A stretch of DNA of 64,000 nucleotides, from NCBI GenBank assembly GCA_913056385.1, contig CAJXND010000001.1:101129-165128 (forward strand). The letters are read 5' to 3'. Source of the stretch: an uncultured Ectothiorhodospiraceae bacterium. Its GTDB lineage: Bacteria > Pseudomonadota > Gammaproteobacteria > Nitrococcales > Nitrococcaceae. Made by a program: the position numbers and the translations under genes. The notes below the pieces were generated by a model. The model was not told where the DNA came from. It saw only the letters and a program-made list of their open reading frames with translations, and did not search any database. Shown one piece after another: positions 11,475 through 20,667 of this stretch (within the stretch, counting starts at the first letter, position 1; every line of letters starts with the position of its first letter).

Positions 11475-14400
11475 TCAGTGGAAATCGCGCGACCGGGTCT
11501 GCAACTCTCCCAGCAGGTGGCTGTGATCCTCGAGACGGCCGGCGATCAGGTGGCAGACATCGCCGCGGCGCTCCCATATGCCCACCACGCCGAGCAGTCG
11601 GGCGCTCACCACCAGTGATCGCTGGCGCGCAGCCAGATCCTTCCAGATCACGACATTGGTGCTGCCGGATTCGTCTTCCAGTGTCAGAAAGACCACGCCA
11701 CCGGCGGCGCCGGGTCGCTGCCGGTTGATCACCAGCCCGGCCGCCCGGGCAATTCGACGATGCTCCGTCCGTGCCAATTCGCAGACGGGGCGATAGCCGC
11801 TGCGTCGTAGCCGGTTGCGCAGCAGCGCCAGGGGGTGTCGGCCCAGCGTCAGTCCAAGGCTGCGATAGTCCCCCAGCAGATCCTCGGCTTCCGAAGGGGC
11901 GGGCAGCGCCGGCGGTGTCTCGGTCCCGGGGGCGGCGTCCAGTAAAGGGCCACGCGCCTCGATCCCGAGCACCTGCCACCATGCCTGACGCCGATGTCCA
12001 CCAATCCCGGCCAGGGCACCGGCATCGGCGAGTGCGCGCAGATTCCCGCGATCGAGCCCGGCGCGATGAGCCAGGTCGCCGATGTTGCTGAACGGCCCGT
12101 CCGTTTCGCGGCTCCGGCAGATACGCTCTGCCGCGGCCCGGCCGAGGCCACGGATCAACCGCAGGCCGAGGCGCAGGGCGGGCCGTCCGGATGCGTTGCC
12201 CTGATCAGGCTCGAGGCTGCAGTCCCAGTCGCTGTAACGGATATCCACGCCGTGCACCACGACACCGTGGGCGCGGGCATCCCGGACCAGCTGCGCCGGG
12301 GCGTAGAACCCCATGGGCTGGCTGTTGAGGAGGGCGCAGACAAAAACCTCGGGGTAGTGGCGCTTGATCCAGGCAGAGACATAGACGAGCAGGGCAAAGC
12401 TGGCGGCATGGGATTCCGGGAAGCCGTACTCGCCAAAACCGCAGATCTGCTCGAAGACCCGCTCGGCGAATGCGGGTGCATAGCCCCGCTTGGCCATCCC
12501 CTGAAGCAGCCGCTCGCGGAACGGGCCGAGTCCGCCCCGTTTCTTCCAGGCCGCCATCGCCCGACGCAGGGAATCCGCCTCCCCGGGGGTGAAGCCGGCG
12601 GCCACCACGGCCAGCTGCATGACCTGCTCCTGGAAGATGGGCACGCCGAGGGTGCGCTCGAGCACGCCGCGAACCTCGTCACTCGGGTAGTCCACTGCCT
12701 CGCTGCCCTCGCGGCGCCGCAGGTAGGGGTGGACCATGTCGCCCTGGATGGGGCCGGGTCGGACGATCGAGATTTCGATCACCAGATCGTAGAAACATGT
12801 CGGCCTGAGTCGCGGCAGCATGGCCATCTGCGCCCGCGACTCCACCTGGAAAACGCCTACTGTGTCGCCCTGGCAGAGCATTGCGTAGACGGACGGGTCC
12901 TCGGCCGGGATGTCCGCCAGCGTCAGACGGCGGCCGTGATGCTGTTCGATGAGCGCCAGGCTCCGGCGGATGGCGCTCAGCATGCCCAGGGCCAGGCAGT
13001 CGACCTTGAGCAGTCCCAGGGTCTCCAGGTCATCCTTGTCCCACTGGATGATGCTGCGTCCGGCCATGGCCGCGTTTTCGGTGGGGACCAGCTCGCTGAG
13101 CGGCCCCCGGCTGATCACGAATCCCCCGACATGCTGTGACAGGTGGCGCGGGAATCCGAGCAGCTCACGGGTGAGGGTGAGCAGGCGGTGGACCACCGGG
13201 TTCTGCGGATCGAATCCCGCCTCGCGCAGACGATCGTCGTCAATCGCCCGGCCGTCCCACCACTGCATGCTGCCCGCCAGCCGGTCGACCTGATCCCCAT
13301 CCAGCCCGAGCGCCTTGCCCACATCCCGCAGCGCGCTGCGGGGCCGATAGCTGATGACGGTGGCGGCCAGCGCTGCACGATGCCGGCCGTACTTGCGGTA
13401 GATGTACTGGATGACCTCCTCGCGGCGATCGTGCTCGAAGTCGACATCGATATCCGGCGGTTCGTTGCGCTCGCGGGAGATGAAGCGCTCGAATAGCAGG
13501 CTGGAGCGGGCAGGATCCACGGCGGTTATGCCCAGGCAGTAGCAGACGCTCGAGTTGGCGGCGGAGCCGCGCCCCTGGCAGAGAATGCCCTGACGTCGTG
13601 CGAAATCGACGATATCGTGCACCGTCAGGAAGTAGGGCTCGTAGGCCAGATCCTGAATCAGTTGCAGCTCGTGTTCGATGCTCTGGCGCACGCGTTCGGG
13701 GACCCCCGCCGGCCATCGCCGGTCGGCCCCGGTTTCCACCAGATGGCGTAGCCAGCTCGCGGGGGTATGCGTCGTCGGCACCAACTCTTCCGGATATTCG
13801 TAGCGCAGCTCGTCCAGGGAAAACCGGCAGCGCTCGGCGATATCCACTGTCTCGGCGAGCATGGCCGCCGGGTAGTCCCGGCCCAGGCGTTTGCGGGGGC
13901 GTAGATGCCGCTCGCCATTGCAGGCGAGTGCGTCGCCAAGCGTGCCCACCGGCTGCCCATGGCGAATGGCGGTGAGGGTGTCCTGCAGGGCGCGTCTCCC
14001 GCGCCGATGCATCAGAACGCCGCCGCTGGCCACCGCCGGCAGGCGATAGCGGTCGGCCAGCGCCTGGCAGTGGCCGAGTCGTTCGCGATCACGGCCGTCA
14101 TGCCGGATCTGCGCCGTCAGCCAGCTGCGTTTCGGAAAGATCCGGCGAAGCCATTCGATGTCGCCCTCATCGATGTCGGGTTCTGTCACGAGCAGGGCAA
14201 GGCAGCCCGGGATGCCATCCTGCAGGTCTGTGCGTTCAAGCCGATAGTGGCCCTTTTCCGCCTGACTCCGGCCCAGCGCAATGAGCGCGGAGAGCCGGCC
14301 ATAGGCGTAGCGGTCGGGCGCCAGCAGGACAAGATGCAGGCCGTCCGTCAGGCGGAACTCACTACCCACGATCAGTCGGACGCGGCGCTCACGGGCGGCC

Positions 14401-14570
14401 GCATGGGCCCGGACCACACCGGCGAGGGAGCATTCGTCGGTGATGGCCAGTGCCTCGTAGCCCAGCTCATCGGCCCGCCTGATCAACTCCTCGGGATGGG
14501 ATGCGCCCCGCAGGAAGCTGAAATTGCTGACACAGTGAAGCTCGGCATAGGCCGGCATCGTTGAATCCAT
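11475..14570 (-). CDS. dnaE2: Error-prone DNA polymerase DnaE2 (ImuC)
   Basis: C-family polymerase of SOS-induced translesion synthesis, working with ImuA and ImuB. 1031 residues from the ATG at 14570, normal for DnaE2. It begins with a PHP domain (AELHCVSNFSFLRGASHPEELI), has the catalytic aspartates in PPDIDVDFEHDRREEVIQY, a finger and HhH region (LRLIRGLGRAAAERICRSR), and ends with an OB fold (GVVFLTLEDESGSTNVVIW). It starts 5 nt after the EamA transporter stop, in the lexA-imuA-imuB unit. In-frame open sequence upstream of 14570 overlaps the EamA gene and has no DnaE2 similarity, so I excluded it. Confidence 0.95.
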   Translation of the reverse strand: MDSTMPAYAELHCVSNFSFLRGASHPEELIRRADELGYEALAITDECSLAGVVRAHAAARERRVRLIVGSEFRLTDGLHLVLLAPDRYAYGRLSALIALGRSQAEKGHYRLERTDLQDGIPGCLALLVTEPDIDEGDIEWLRRIFPKRSWLTAQIRHDGRDRERLGHCQALADRYRLPAVASGGVLMHRRGRRALQDTLTAIRHGQPVGTLGDALACNGERHLRPRKRLGRDYPAAMLAETVDIAERCRFSLDELRYEYPEELVPTTHTPASWLRHLVETGADRRWPAGVPERVRQSIEHELQLIQDLAYEPYFLTVHDIVDFARRQGILCQGRGSAANSSVCYCLGITAVDPARSSLLFERFISRERNEPPDIDVDFEHDRREEVIQYIYRKYGRHRAALAATVISYRPRSALRDVGKALGLDGDQVDRLAGSMQWWDGRAIDDDRLREAGFDPQNPVVHRLLTLTRELLGFPRHLSQHVGGFVISRGPLSELVPTENAAMAGRSIIQWDKDDLETLGLLKVDCLALGMLSAIRRSLALIEQHHGRRLTLADIPAEDPSVYAMLCQGDTVGVFQVESRAQMAMLPRLRPTCFYDLVIEISIVRPGPIQGDMVHPYLRRREGSEAVDYPSDEVRGVLERTLGVPIFQEQVMQLAVVAAGFTPGEADSLRRAMAAWKKRGGLGPFRERLLQGMAKRGYAPAFAERVFEQICGFGEYGFPESHAASFALLVYVSAWIKRHYPEVFVCALLNSQPMGFYAPAQLVRDARAHGVVVHGVDIRYSDWDCSLEPDQGNASGRPALRLGLRLIRGLGRAAAERICRSRETDGPFSNIGDLAHRAGLDRGNLRALADAGALAGIGGHRRQAWWQVLGIEARGPLLDAAPGTETPPALPAPSEAEDLLGDYRSLGLTLGRHPLALLRNRLRRSGYRPVCELARTEHRRIARAAGLVINRQRPGAAGGVVFLTLEDESGSTNVVIWKDLAARQRSLVVSARLLGVVGIWERRGDVCHLIAGRLEDHSHLLGELQTRSRDFH

Positions 14571-14575
14571 CACCC

Positions 14576-15502
14576 TCAGCCGTCCGGCTGACGCTGAGCC
14601 CGGGGCAGTGTGAGCAGGACGACCGAACCCGTCAGCAGGATGGCGCCGAACAGTCCGTAGGTGCCCAGCGCCTCGTCGAGTATCAGCCAGGCCAGCAGCG
14701 CCGCACCCAGCGGCTCCAGCAGCACCAGGATGCTGGAGACGGTGGCGGTGGTATGCCGCAGTCCATTGAAGAAGAACACGTACCCCAGCGTGGTCGGGAT
14801 CAGCGAAATGTAGAGCAGCGCCGGGACGGCGATGGCAGCACCCTCCAGCACGGGTGCAAAACCACTCCACAATGCCAGGGGGAGCATGGTCACCGCGCCG
14901 ACCCCGAATCCGAAGGCGGCGCTCTGCATAGGATGGACGCGTCCGGCGGCATGGCGGCCGATCAATGTAAAACCGGCGTAGAAGGCGGCGGCGGCCAGTG
15001 CGAGGCCGATCCCCGTCCACAGACCCGAGCCGAGTTGCAGCGCCTGGGGTGAAATCACCAGCAGGGCGGTGCCGGTGATGGCGATCAGCATCGCCGTCAG
15101 TATCCGACGTGTCAGGGGCTCGCGGAGCAGGATAGCCGCGAGCAGCGCCACCAGTACCGGCGCCAGGCACAGCGTGATCAGTGTGGCGAGTCCGGCGCCG
15201 ATCATTTTGACCGAGGCCAGATAACCCACCTGGAATCCGGTCTGCGCGAGTCCAAGGCCGATCAGCCAGCGGCGGTTGCCGGCCGGCAGTTTCATGAATT
15301 CGCTGCCCTGATAGAGCAGGCCGAGCAGCATGAAAAGCGGGGAAGCAATGACAAACCGGATGAAGGCCACGGTAAGCGGAGAGATATCCGTCTGCTCGAA
15401 GAGAATACGGGAGACGATGCCGGTGGTGCTCCAGAGTGTCGCGCCAATGGCAACCAGAAGCATGCCCCGGGTGGCATGGGAAGTGTGGGCCGGCGTCGAC
15501 AT
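14576..15502 (-). CDS. EamA/DMT-family membrane transporter inside the SOS cassette
   Basis: Inner-membrane protein of 308 residues with about ten hydrophobic helices and two EamA repeats (for example MLLVAIGATLWSTTGIVSRIL and the later LEPLGAALLAWLILDEALGTYG). Members export metabolites or amino acids; the substrate cannot be read here. The ATG at 15502 starts the conserved region. It sits between imuB (40 nt gap) and dnaE2 (5 nt gap), where most lexA-imuA-imuB-dnaE2 cassettes have nothing. There is no clear Shine-Dalgarno; TATGCT ends 8 nt upstream and a perfect 12-bp palindrome is just beyond. Confidence 0.85.
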   Translation of the reverse strand: MSTPAHTSHATRGMLLVAIGATLWSTTGIVSRILFEQTDISPLTVAFIRFVIASPLFMLLGLLYQGSEFMKLPAGNRRWLIGLGLAQTGFQVGYLASVKMIGAGLATLITLCLAPVLVALLAAILLREPLTRRILTAMLIAITGTALLVISPQALQLGSGLWTGIGLALAAAAFYAGFTLIGRHAAGRVHPMQSAAFGFGVGAVTMLPLALWSGFAPVLEGAAIAVPALLYISLIPTTLGYVFFFNGLRHTTATVSSILVLLEPLGAALLAWLILDEALGTYGLFGAILLTGSVVLLTLPRAQRQPDG

Positions 15503-15510
15503 GGCGCGGG

Positions 15511-15516
15511 AGCATA
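15511..15516 (-). promoter_or_regulatory. Putative -10 element (TATGCT) of the EamA gene, leaderless arrangement
   Basis: TATGCT on the minus strand ends 8 nt before the ATG at 15502. No convincing -35. If real, EamA and dnaE2 have their own promoter inside the SOS unit. Confidence 0.3.
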
Positions 15517-15518
15517 CG

Positions 15519-15530
15519 ATATTCGAATAT
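15519..15530. repeat. 12-bp perfect palindrome upstream of the EamA gene
   Basis: ATATTCGAATAT is perfectly self-complementary and unusually AT-rich for this region. It lies in the 40-nt gap between imuB and the EamA gene, where an operator would be expected. It does not match the CTGT-N8-ACAG LexA box. Confidence 0.5.
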
Positions 15531-15542
15531 ATAGCGGGCATT

Positions 15543-16991
15543 TCAGGCGAAGATTCCGTGCAGGTACCAGCGCCGCTGCCCACGCCGGTCCCGGAAAATC
15601 CAGATCCGCTGGCCCTGACGGGTCCTTGCGCGATAGTAATCGCGGGTGACGTCATGGCCGTCCCACCAGCCGGTCTCGATGCGCTCCGGACCATCCTCCA
15701 GCAGTAACGGCCTCGCCTCGTACTCCGGTTTCCCCTGCGGGCTTTTCAACGGGACAGGCTGCTTGAGTAGCCAGCACGGACGCGCAACGGTGGCCGGTAT
15801 GGTCTTTTGCTGAACAGCGCTTCCGGGTGGGTGATAGGCCCAGGCTTTCTCCGGGCGATGCTCCGCGTGTACGGCCAGCCTGTGCACCCGGGCCTCGCCC
15901 AGCCGGCTATTGAGGGTTTCGATCAGGCGATGCCAGTCCTCGGTGACGTTGCGATCATGGCCTTCATCGAGCAGATCAAGGGCGGTGCTGGTGCCCGGCA
16001 TGGGGTGGAAACGTCCCGCCCGCAGATGGATGGCGACCACGTCGCCGGACAGGGTCAGTCCGTCCAGGCGCCGATCCAGCAGCCACTTGAGATGACCGGC
16101 ATCCCGGCAGGGTGCCAGGACCCCGACGGGTAGCAGTGTGGGACGGCCCTGGCGATGATGCAGGGCGAAGCGCAGTCGCCTGATACCGGCATCGCGGCGT
16201 CGCAGGCTGATGCAGAGCTCATCGACAAGCCGCTGCAGCTCGGGCCGCAGCATATCGATGTCCGTAGCGGCCTCCAGCAATTGCAGCTGACGATCGAAAC
16301 GCGCCGGGGGCTGCCAGTTCTCGCGCGGGTCAGGGCGCTCGCCATGGGCTCGCTGTAGCATCTCCAGCAGCCCCCGTCCCAGGCGCCGCGTGGCGCCCGC
16401 TCTCGGCAGGGCACGAATGTCGCCGATGGTTTCGCAGCCAAGGCCCTGCAGGGCAGCCGTTACGCGCTGCTCGACAGGCAGAACGGCGATCGATAGCCCG
16501 CCGAGCCGCGGGGCCAGTGTTCTGCGTGCGGTGACAGGCGTCTCGTCGCCGGCGCGGGCCAACAGCCATGCCGCTGTCGGGGTCGGGGCAATGCCCATGG
16601 TGGCCCGATGGCCGAGTTGTCGGACGCCTTCCAGAATCCCCTGTCGCAGCGGCTCCAGTCCCTGGAAATAGCGCAGGCTGCCTTCGATCTCGAGCAGTAG
16701 CGCGGCGGGTGCCTGGAGGCTGACCCTCGGGCTGAAGCGACCTGCCCAGGTGGCGAGTCGCTCGAGGGCATGCCGCTCCCGTTCCGGGTCGCGCACATGG
16801 TGATGGCCATGTGCGACCAGTGCCCGGGCGGCCGTCGGTGTCATGTCCGGTTGAATGCCATGACGCCGGGCCTGGTGATTGCAACCGATGATCCGACCGG
16901 CCTCGCTGACGAACAGCGGTTGTTCAGCGTCCTGGCCACCGCTGAAGCATTCAACGGGCAGATGGAAAAAATGCAGGCACAGCCAGAGCAT
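15543..16991 (-). CDS. imuB: Catalytically inactive Y-family polymerase homologue ImuB
   Basis: Hub of the ImuA-ImuB-DnaE2 mutasome, linking the polymerase to the beta clamp. 482 residues from the ATG at 16991 (a GTG at 16994 is also possible). The N-terminus LCLHFFHLPVECFSG aligns with Y-polymerase motif I but lacks the catalytic acid. The second acidic motif (SIDEA in active enzymes) reads LEIEGSLRYF, so polymerase activity is not expected, as is normal for ImuB. A possible clamp motif near residues 338-343 (TALDLLDE) is weak compared with the QLxLF consensus. The C-terminal tail HRPEKAW and PRPLLLEDGPERIETGWWD are typical ImuB sequence. The gene follows imuA by about 35 nt. Confidence 0.93.
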   Translation of the reverse strand: MLWLCLHFFHLPVECFSGGQDAEQPLFVSEAGRIIGCNHQARRHGIQPDMTPTAARALVAHGHHHVRDPERERHALERLATWAGRFSPRVSLQAPAALLLEIEGSLRYFQGLEPLRQGILEGVRQLGHRATMGIAPTPTAAWLLARAGDETPVTARRTLAPRLGGLSIAVLPVEQRVTAALQGLGCETIGDIRALPRAGATRRLGRGLLEMLQRAHGERPDPRENWQPPARFDRQLQLLEAATDIDMLRPELQRLVDELCISLRRRDAGIRRLRFALHHRQGRPTLLPVGVLAPCRDAGHLKWLLDRRLDGLTLSGDVVAIHLRAGRFHPMPGTSTALDLLDEGHDRNVTEDWHRLIETLNSRLGEARVHRLAVHAEHRPEKAWAYHPPGSAVQQKTIPATVARPCWLLKQPVPLKSPQGKPEYEARPLLLEDGPERIETGWWDGHDVTRDYYRARTRQGQRIWIFRDRRGQRRWYLHGIFA

Positions 16992-17027
16992 CACGATTCA
17001 CTCAGTGCATACCGAAGTGACGCGCTC

Positions 17028-17702
17028 TCAGCCTTCCAGCGGCAGCGGCTGCTGTGCCCGAACGGGGGTTGTCGACCAGGTGTCCAGTTCGATGGTATCG
17101 GTCGGTATGCCGCGGCACTTGAGGATACGGATATCCAGACGCTGGCCACTGCTCTCGCCCAGTGTCAGCCGCAGGGCGGCCGGTGATCGTTCACTGGCGG
17201 CCGTCTGGCTGCGGAACAGCAACCCCATGCTGTTGCCGGATTCGGCGGCCAGCTGCAGCCGGCGCAGGCTGCGATCATCGCAGCGGCTTGGCCAGGCCAG
17301 GACGGCCGCGCAGGTGCCGCTGCGCAGGGCCTGCTCCACGGACCACAGGGCCTGTGGCGAGTCGGCGGGATGGATGATCAGAAGCCGTGACAGGTCGATG
17401 CCCTGGGCTGCCAGCGCCGGTGCATAGGGAACGAATGGCGGCGCGATCATGGCGATCCAGCGACCGCCACGGGAGAGTCGGGCGAGGGCGGGCATTACCA
17501 GGCGCAGTTCACCGATGCCATGCTCGTCATGCAGGATTTCGGTCAGTGCGCCGCCGGGAAAGCCGCCGCCTGGCAAGGCGCTGTCGAGCGCCGAGAATCC
17601 GCTGGGTACATGCGAACCAGCGGGATGGGCCGGGGATGGATGCCGTGCACTGGCGCGCCAGATGCCGGGTTGTTCGAGCAGCTGATCAATGGCCTGTTCC
17701 AT
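17028..17702 (-). CDS. imuA: Translesion-synthesis accessory protein ImuA
   Basis: RecA/SulA-like partner of ImuB and DnaE2, 224 residues. It contains HVPSGFSALDSALPGGGFPGGALTEIL, the RecA-like start typical of ImuA, and a stretch matching the ATPase core, but no canonical GKT Walker A. An AAGAGG Shine-Dalgarno lies 8 nt before the ATG at 17702. The gene starts 25 nt after the lexA stop and so falls under the lexA promoter and its SOS box. Confidence 0.9.
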   Translation of the reverse strand: MEQAIDQLLEQPGIWRASARHPSPAHPAGSHVPSGFSALDSALPGGGFPGGALTEILHDEHGIGELRLVMPALARLSRGGRWIAMIAPPFVPYAPALAAQGIDLSRLLIIHPADSPQALWSVEQALRSGTCAAVLAWPSRCDDRSLRRLQLAAESGNSMGLLFRSQTAASERSPAALRLTLGESSGQRLDIRILKCRGIPTDTIELDTWSTTPVRAQQPLPLEG

Positions 17703-17727
17703 GATGAACCTCTTGTCGATGCGAACG

Positions 17728-18357
17728 TCAGAGCCCGGAGCGGATCACGCCCACGCCAATGCCCTCGATGGCGAGGTCATCCTGACGCAGGTCCAGTTCG
17801 ATGGGCTCGAAGTCGGGGTTTTCCGGGAGAAGCCGGACAAGATGACCGGTCCGGGAGAAGCGTTTGACGGTGACCTCGTCGCGGATGCGGGCCACCACGA
17901 CCTGGCCCTCGCGAACTTCGGCAGTCCGGTGCACGGCGAGCAGGTCGCCATCGAGAATACCGGCGTCACGCATGCTCATGCCGCGGACCCGAAGCAGGTA
18001 GTCGGCGCCCGGCGAGAAAAGACCGGCGCTCACCTGATAGTGCTGATCGATATGGGCCTCGGCCAGCAGCGGACTGCCGGCCGCGACCCGGCCGACCACC
18101 GGGAGGCCGGGCTCCTCGACTTCGTCGCCATCGGCGAGGCCGGAAACGTCGATCAGACGAATGCCGCGCGAGGCACCGGGCTGGAGCGTAATGAAGCCCT
18201 TGCGGGCGAGGGCGCGCAGATGCTGCTCGGCGGCATTGGCCGAGCGAAAGCCCAGTTCCGCGGCGATCTCGCTACGCGTTGGAGGGTAGCCGGTGTTTGC
18301 CAGGAATCGCCGGATGAGGTTGAGAATCTGTTCCTGGCGAGGTGTCAATGCATTCAT
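17728..18357 (-). CDS. lexA: LexA repressor, SOS regulator
   Basis: Represses SOS genes until RecA filaments trigger its self-cleavage. 209 residues from the ATG at 18357 ([12 protein letters not shown]). It has an N-terminal winged helix ([24 protein letters not shown]), the cleavage site Ala93-Gly94 in VAAGSP, catalytic Ser128 in RGMSM and Lys165 in VTVKRF. It is the first gene of the SOS mutagenesis cassette and is autoregulated through the box at 18385-18404. An in-frame extension upstream to 18420 crosses that box and is not coding. Confidence 0.96.
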   Translation of the reverse strand: MNALTPRQEQILNLIRRFLANTGYPPTRSEIAAELGFRSANAAEQHLRALARKGFITLQPGASRGIRLIDVSGLADGDEVEEPGLPVVGRVAAGSPLLAEAHIDQHYQVSAGLFSPGADYLLRVRGMSMRDAGILDGDLLAVHRTAEVREGQVVVARIRDEVTVKRFSRTGHLVRLLPENPDFEPIELDLRQDDLAIEGIGVGVIRSGL

Positions 18358-18384
18358 GATGTAACTGCCGATGACAAGACGATT

Positions 18385-18404
18385 GACTGTTAATCTATAC
18401 AGTA
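18385..18404 (-). promoter_or_regulatory. LexA-binding (SOS) box of lexA
   Basis: gaCTGTtaatctatACAGta matches the gammaproteobacterial LexA operator CTGT-N8-ACAG. On the minus strand it covers the -10 region of the lexA promoter (TTGAAC -35 with TATAGA or TAGATT downstream). The ACAGTACTGT run shares half-site sequence with the relA side, so the site lies between two divergent genes. Confidence 0.85.
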
Positions 18405-18433
18405 CTGTATGGATGTTCAATACCCGCAGGCGG

Positions 18434-18439
18434 TAGAAT
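18434..18439 (+). promoter_or_regulatory. Putative -10 element (TAGAAT) of relA, leaderless arrangement
   Basis: TAGAAT ends 7 nt before the relA ATG at 18447. There is no Shine-Dalgarno between, and no clear -35 at the expected distance. Confidence 0.4.
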
Positions 18440-18446
18440 TGACTGC

Positions 18447-20663
18447 ATGGTGAAAGTGAATGACAGCCCGACCGTCCGGCGTCCCGGTGATCAGTCCGTT
18501 GATCAGTGGCTCGATGCCATGCCGGTGCGGCTTGCCGAAGGCGAGCGCGAGCGTCTGGCCGACGCCTGGCGCTATGCCCGGATGCACTACGGTGACCACA
18601 CCCGTTCTCTGGGTGATCGGCGTTTCGATCATGCGGTGAGCGTCGCCGATATCCTTGCCGGGCTGGAGCTCGACGCGGATTCGCTGATCGCCGGTCTCCT
18701 GCATGATTTGCCCGCCTGTGACGGGCCGGATGTCACGACAATTGCCGAACAGGCCGGCGGGACCGTGGCCAGTCTGGTCGACGGCTGTCTGCGCATGGGG
18801 CAGGTCAGTCGTCTGCATGCCGCCGGGACGCCGGATAGCGAGGGCCGGCGGGCCGAAGCGCTGCGCAAGATGCTGCTGGCGATGGCGCGGGACATCCGCG
18901 TGGTCTTCCTCGTGCTCGCCGAGCGACTGCACGACATGCGGGTGCTGCGCGCGTTGCCCGAGGCCGATCAGCAGCGGATCGCGAGAGAGACGCTGGACCT
19001 CTATGCCCCGCTGGCCAATCGCCTGGGTATCTGGCAGATCAAGTGGGAGCTGGAGGACCTTTCCTTCCGTTATCTCGACCCCGACAGCTACAAGCGCATC
19101 GCCCGCCTGCTGGCCGAGAAGCGCGTCGATCGTGAGCGTTTCATACAGACCATGAAGTCGCGCATCGAGGAACATCTCCGCGAGGCGGGGCTTGATGCCG
19201 AGGTGACCGGTCGGCCCAAGCATATCTACAGCATCTGGCGAAAGATGCAGCGCAAGGGGCTGGGGTTCGACGAGCTGTTCGACCTGCGTGCCCTGCGGCT
19301 TCTGGTGAACAGTGTCCCCGCCTGCTACGCGGCCCTGGGCGTCGTCCACAGTCTCTGGCAGCCGATCCCGCGGGAGTTCGATGACTACATCGCCAGCCCC
19401 AAGGAGAACGACTATCGATCGTTGCATACCGCCGTGGTGGGCGATGGCGGGCGGCCGGTGGAGATCCAGATACGCACCCGGGAGATGCATGAGCAGGCGG
19501 AGCTCGGTATAGCCGCCCACTGGCGCTACAAGGAGGGGCGCGGCGAGGATCCGGATTTTGACGCCCGCGTGGCCTGGTTGCGCAAGCTGCTCGAATCGCC
19601 GCCGGACAGTGATGCCGATGACGACCTCATCGACCGTTTCCGGGCCGAAGTGTTCGAGGACCGGGTCTACGTCATCACGCCGAAAGGGGACGTGGTGGAC
19701 CTGCCGCGCGGCACGACGCCGCTGGACTTTGCCTACACGGTGCATAGCGAGATCGGCAACCACTGCCGCGGTGCGCGGGTCAACGGGCGCATGGTGCCGC
19801 TGACGCGGCCGTTGCAGAACGGCGATCAGGTCGAGATTCTCACTGCCCGCAATGCCCGGCCCAGCCGTGACTGGCTCAATCCCGCGCTCGGCTATCTCTC
19901 TTCCCCCCGTGCCAGGGCCAAGGTCCGTGCCTGGTTCCGTCAGCAGAACCAGGACAAGACCGCCGAGCTCGGCCGCGAGTTGCTCGCCCGCGAGCTCCAT
20001 CGTCTGGGGCTGGAGGACGTCAATCTCGAGGAACTCGCCGGACGATCACGGTTCCCGCGCCTGCCGGAGTTTCTGGCGGCAATTGGCCGCGGGGACATCA
20101 CCGGCGGGCAGATCGCGAGCCTGTTGCAGGACCGTCTGCTTCCGGCGGAGCCGAGTGGAAGCGAGTCACTACTGCGCGGCCGCCGCGGCAACGCATCGAA
20201 GTCGACCCGGCCGCAGGACGATGTCAGCATCTACGGCGTCGGCAACCTGATGACCCGTATTGCGCGGTGCTGTCAGCCGACGCCTGGTGATGCCATTCTG
20301 GGTTTCATCACCCGTGGCGAGGGGGTCACCATCCACCGCGCCGACTGCCCCAATGTCCAGCGTCTACAGGAAACGGCATCCGAACGCCTGATCGATGTGA
20401 GCTGGAGCGCCCGCACCGCGCGGCTCTACCCGGTGGATATCATCGTGGAGGCCTATGACCGGCGCGGTCTGATCCGCGATATCTCTTCGCTGCTGAACAA
20501 CGAGGGCATCAACGTTACGGCGGTGAATACCCGCACCGATCCGGATGACCAGGTGGCACGCATGGCGATCACCGTCGAGGTCGGCGATGTCGATCAGTTG
20601 AGCCGGATCATGCAGCGCATGGCGGGGCTGCGTAATATCCGTGATGTCCATCGCGCGGTCTGA
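18447..20663 (+). CDS. relA: (p)ppGpp synthetase RelA
   Basis: Ribosome-associated synthetase of the stringent response, 738 residues. Order: pseudo-HD hydrolase domain, synthetase domain, TGS ([26 protein letters not shown]), zinc-finger/helical region ([12 protein letters not shown]) and C-terminal ACT. The synthetase motif reads [19 protein letters not shown]; its ExDD signature marks the RelA class rather than SpoT. In the HD domain His62 and His86-Asp87 survive, but the downstream acids are lost (HDLPACD) and the LADRxHN motif reads LAERLHD, so hydrolysis is probably absent or weak. It is divergent from lexA, with a nuclease gene 4 nt downstream. Confidence 0.95.
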   Translation: MVKVNDSPTVRRPGDQSVDQWLDAMPVRLAEGERERLADAWRYARMHYGDHTRSLGDRRFDHAVSVADILAGLELDADSLIAGLLHDLPACDGPDVTTIAEQAGGTVASLVDGCLRMGQVSRLHAAGTPDSEGRRAEALRKMLLAMARDIRVVFLVLAERLHDMRVLRALPEADQQRIARETLDLYAPLANRLGIWQIKWELEDLSFRYLDPDSYKRIARLLAEKRVDRERFIQTMKSRIEEHLREAGLDAEVTGRPKHIYSIWRKMQRKGLGFDELFDLRALRLLVNSVPACYAALGVVHSLWQPIPREFDDYIASPKENDYRSLHTAVVGDGGRPVEIQIRTREMHEQAELGIAAHWRYKEGRGEDPDFDARVAWLRKLLESPPDSDADDDLIDRFRAEVFEDRVYVITPKGDVVDLPRGTTPLDFAYTVHSEIGNHCRGARVNGRMVPLTRPLQNGDQVEILTARNARPSRDWLNPALGYLSSPRARAKVRAWFRQQNQDKTAELGRELLARELHRLGLEDVNLEELAGRSRFPRLPEFLAAIGRGDITGGQIASLLQDRLLPAEPSGSESLLRGRRGNASKSTRPQDDVSIYGVGNLMTRIARCCQPTPGDAILGFITRGEGVTIHRADCPNVQRLQETASERLIDVSWSARTARLYPVDIIVEAYDRRGLIRDISSLLNNEGINVTAVNTRTDPDDQVARMAITVEVGDVDQLSRIMQRMAGLRNIRDVHRAV

Positions 20664-20667
20664 GGCC

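Noticed and set aside
14571-15515. N-terminal extension of dnaE2 by about 315 codons
   Set aside because: This in-frame stretch overlaps the EamA gene, and family similarity starts only at 14570.
18405-18424. A second LexA box beside lexA (TACTGT arm)
   Set aside because: The right arm reads TCAA rather than ACAG at N8; only one half-site matches.
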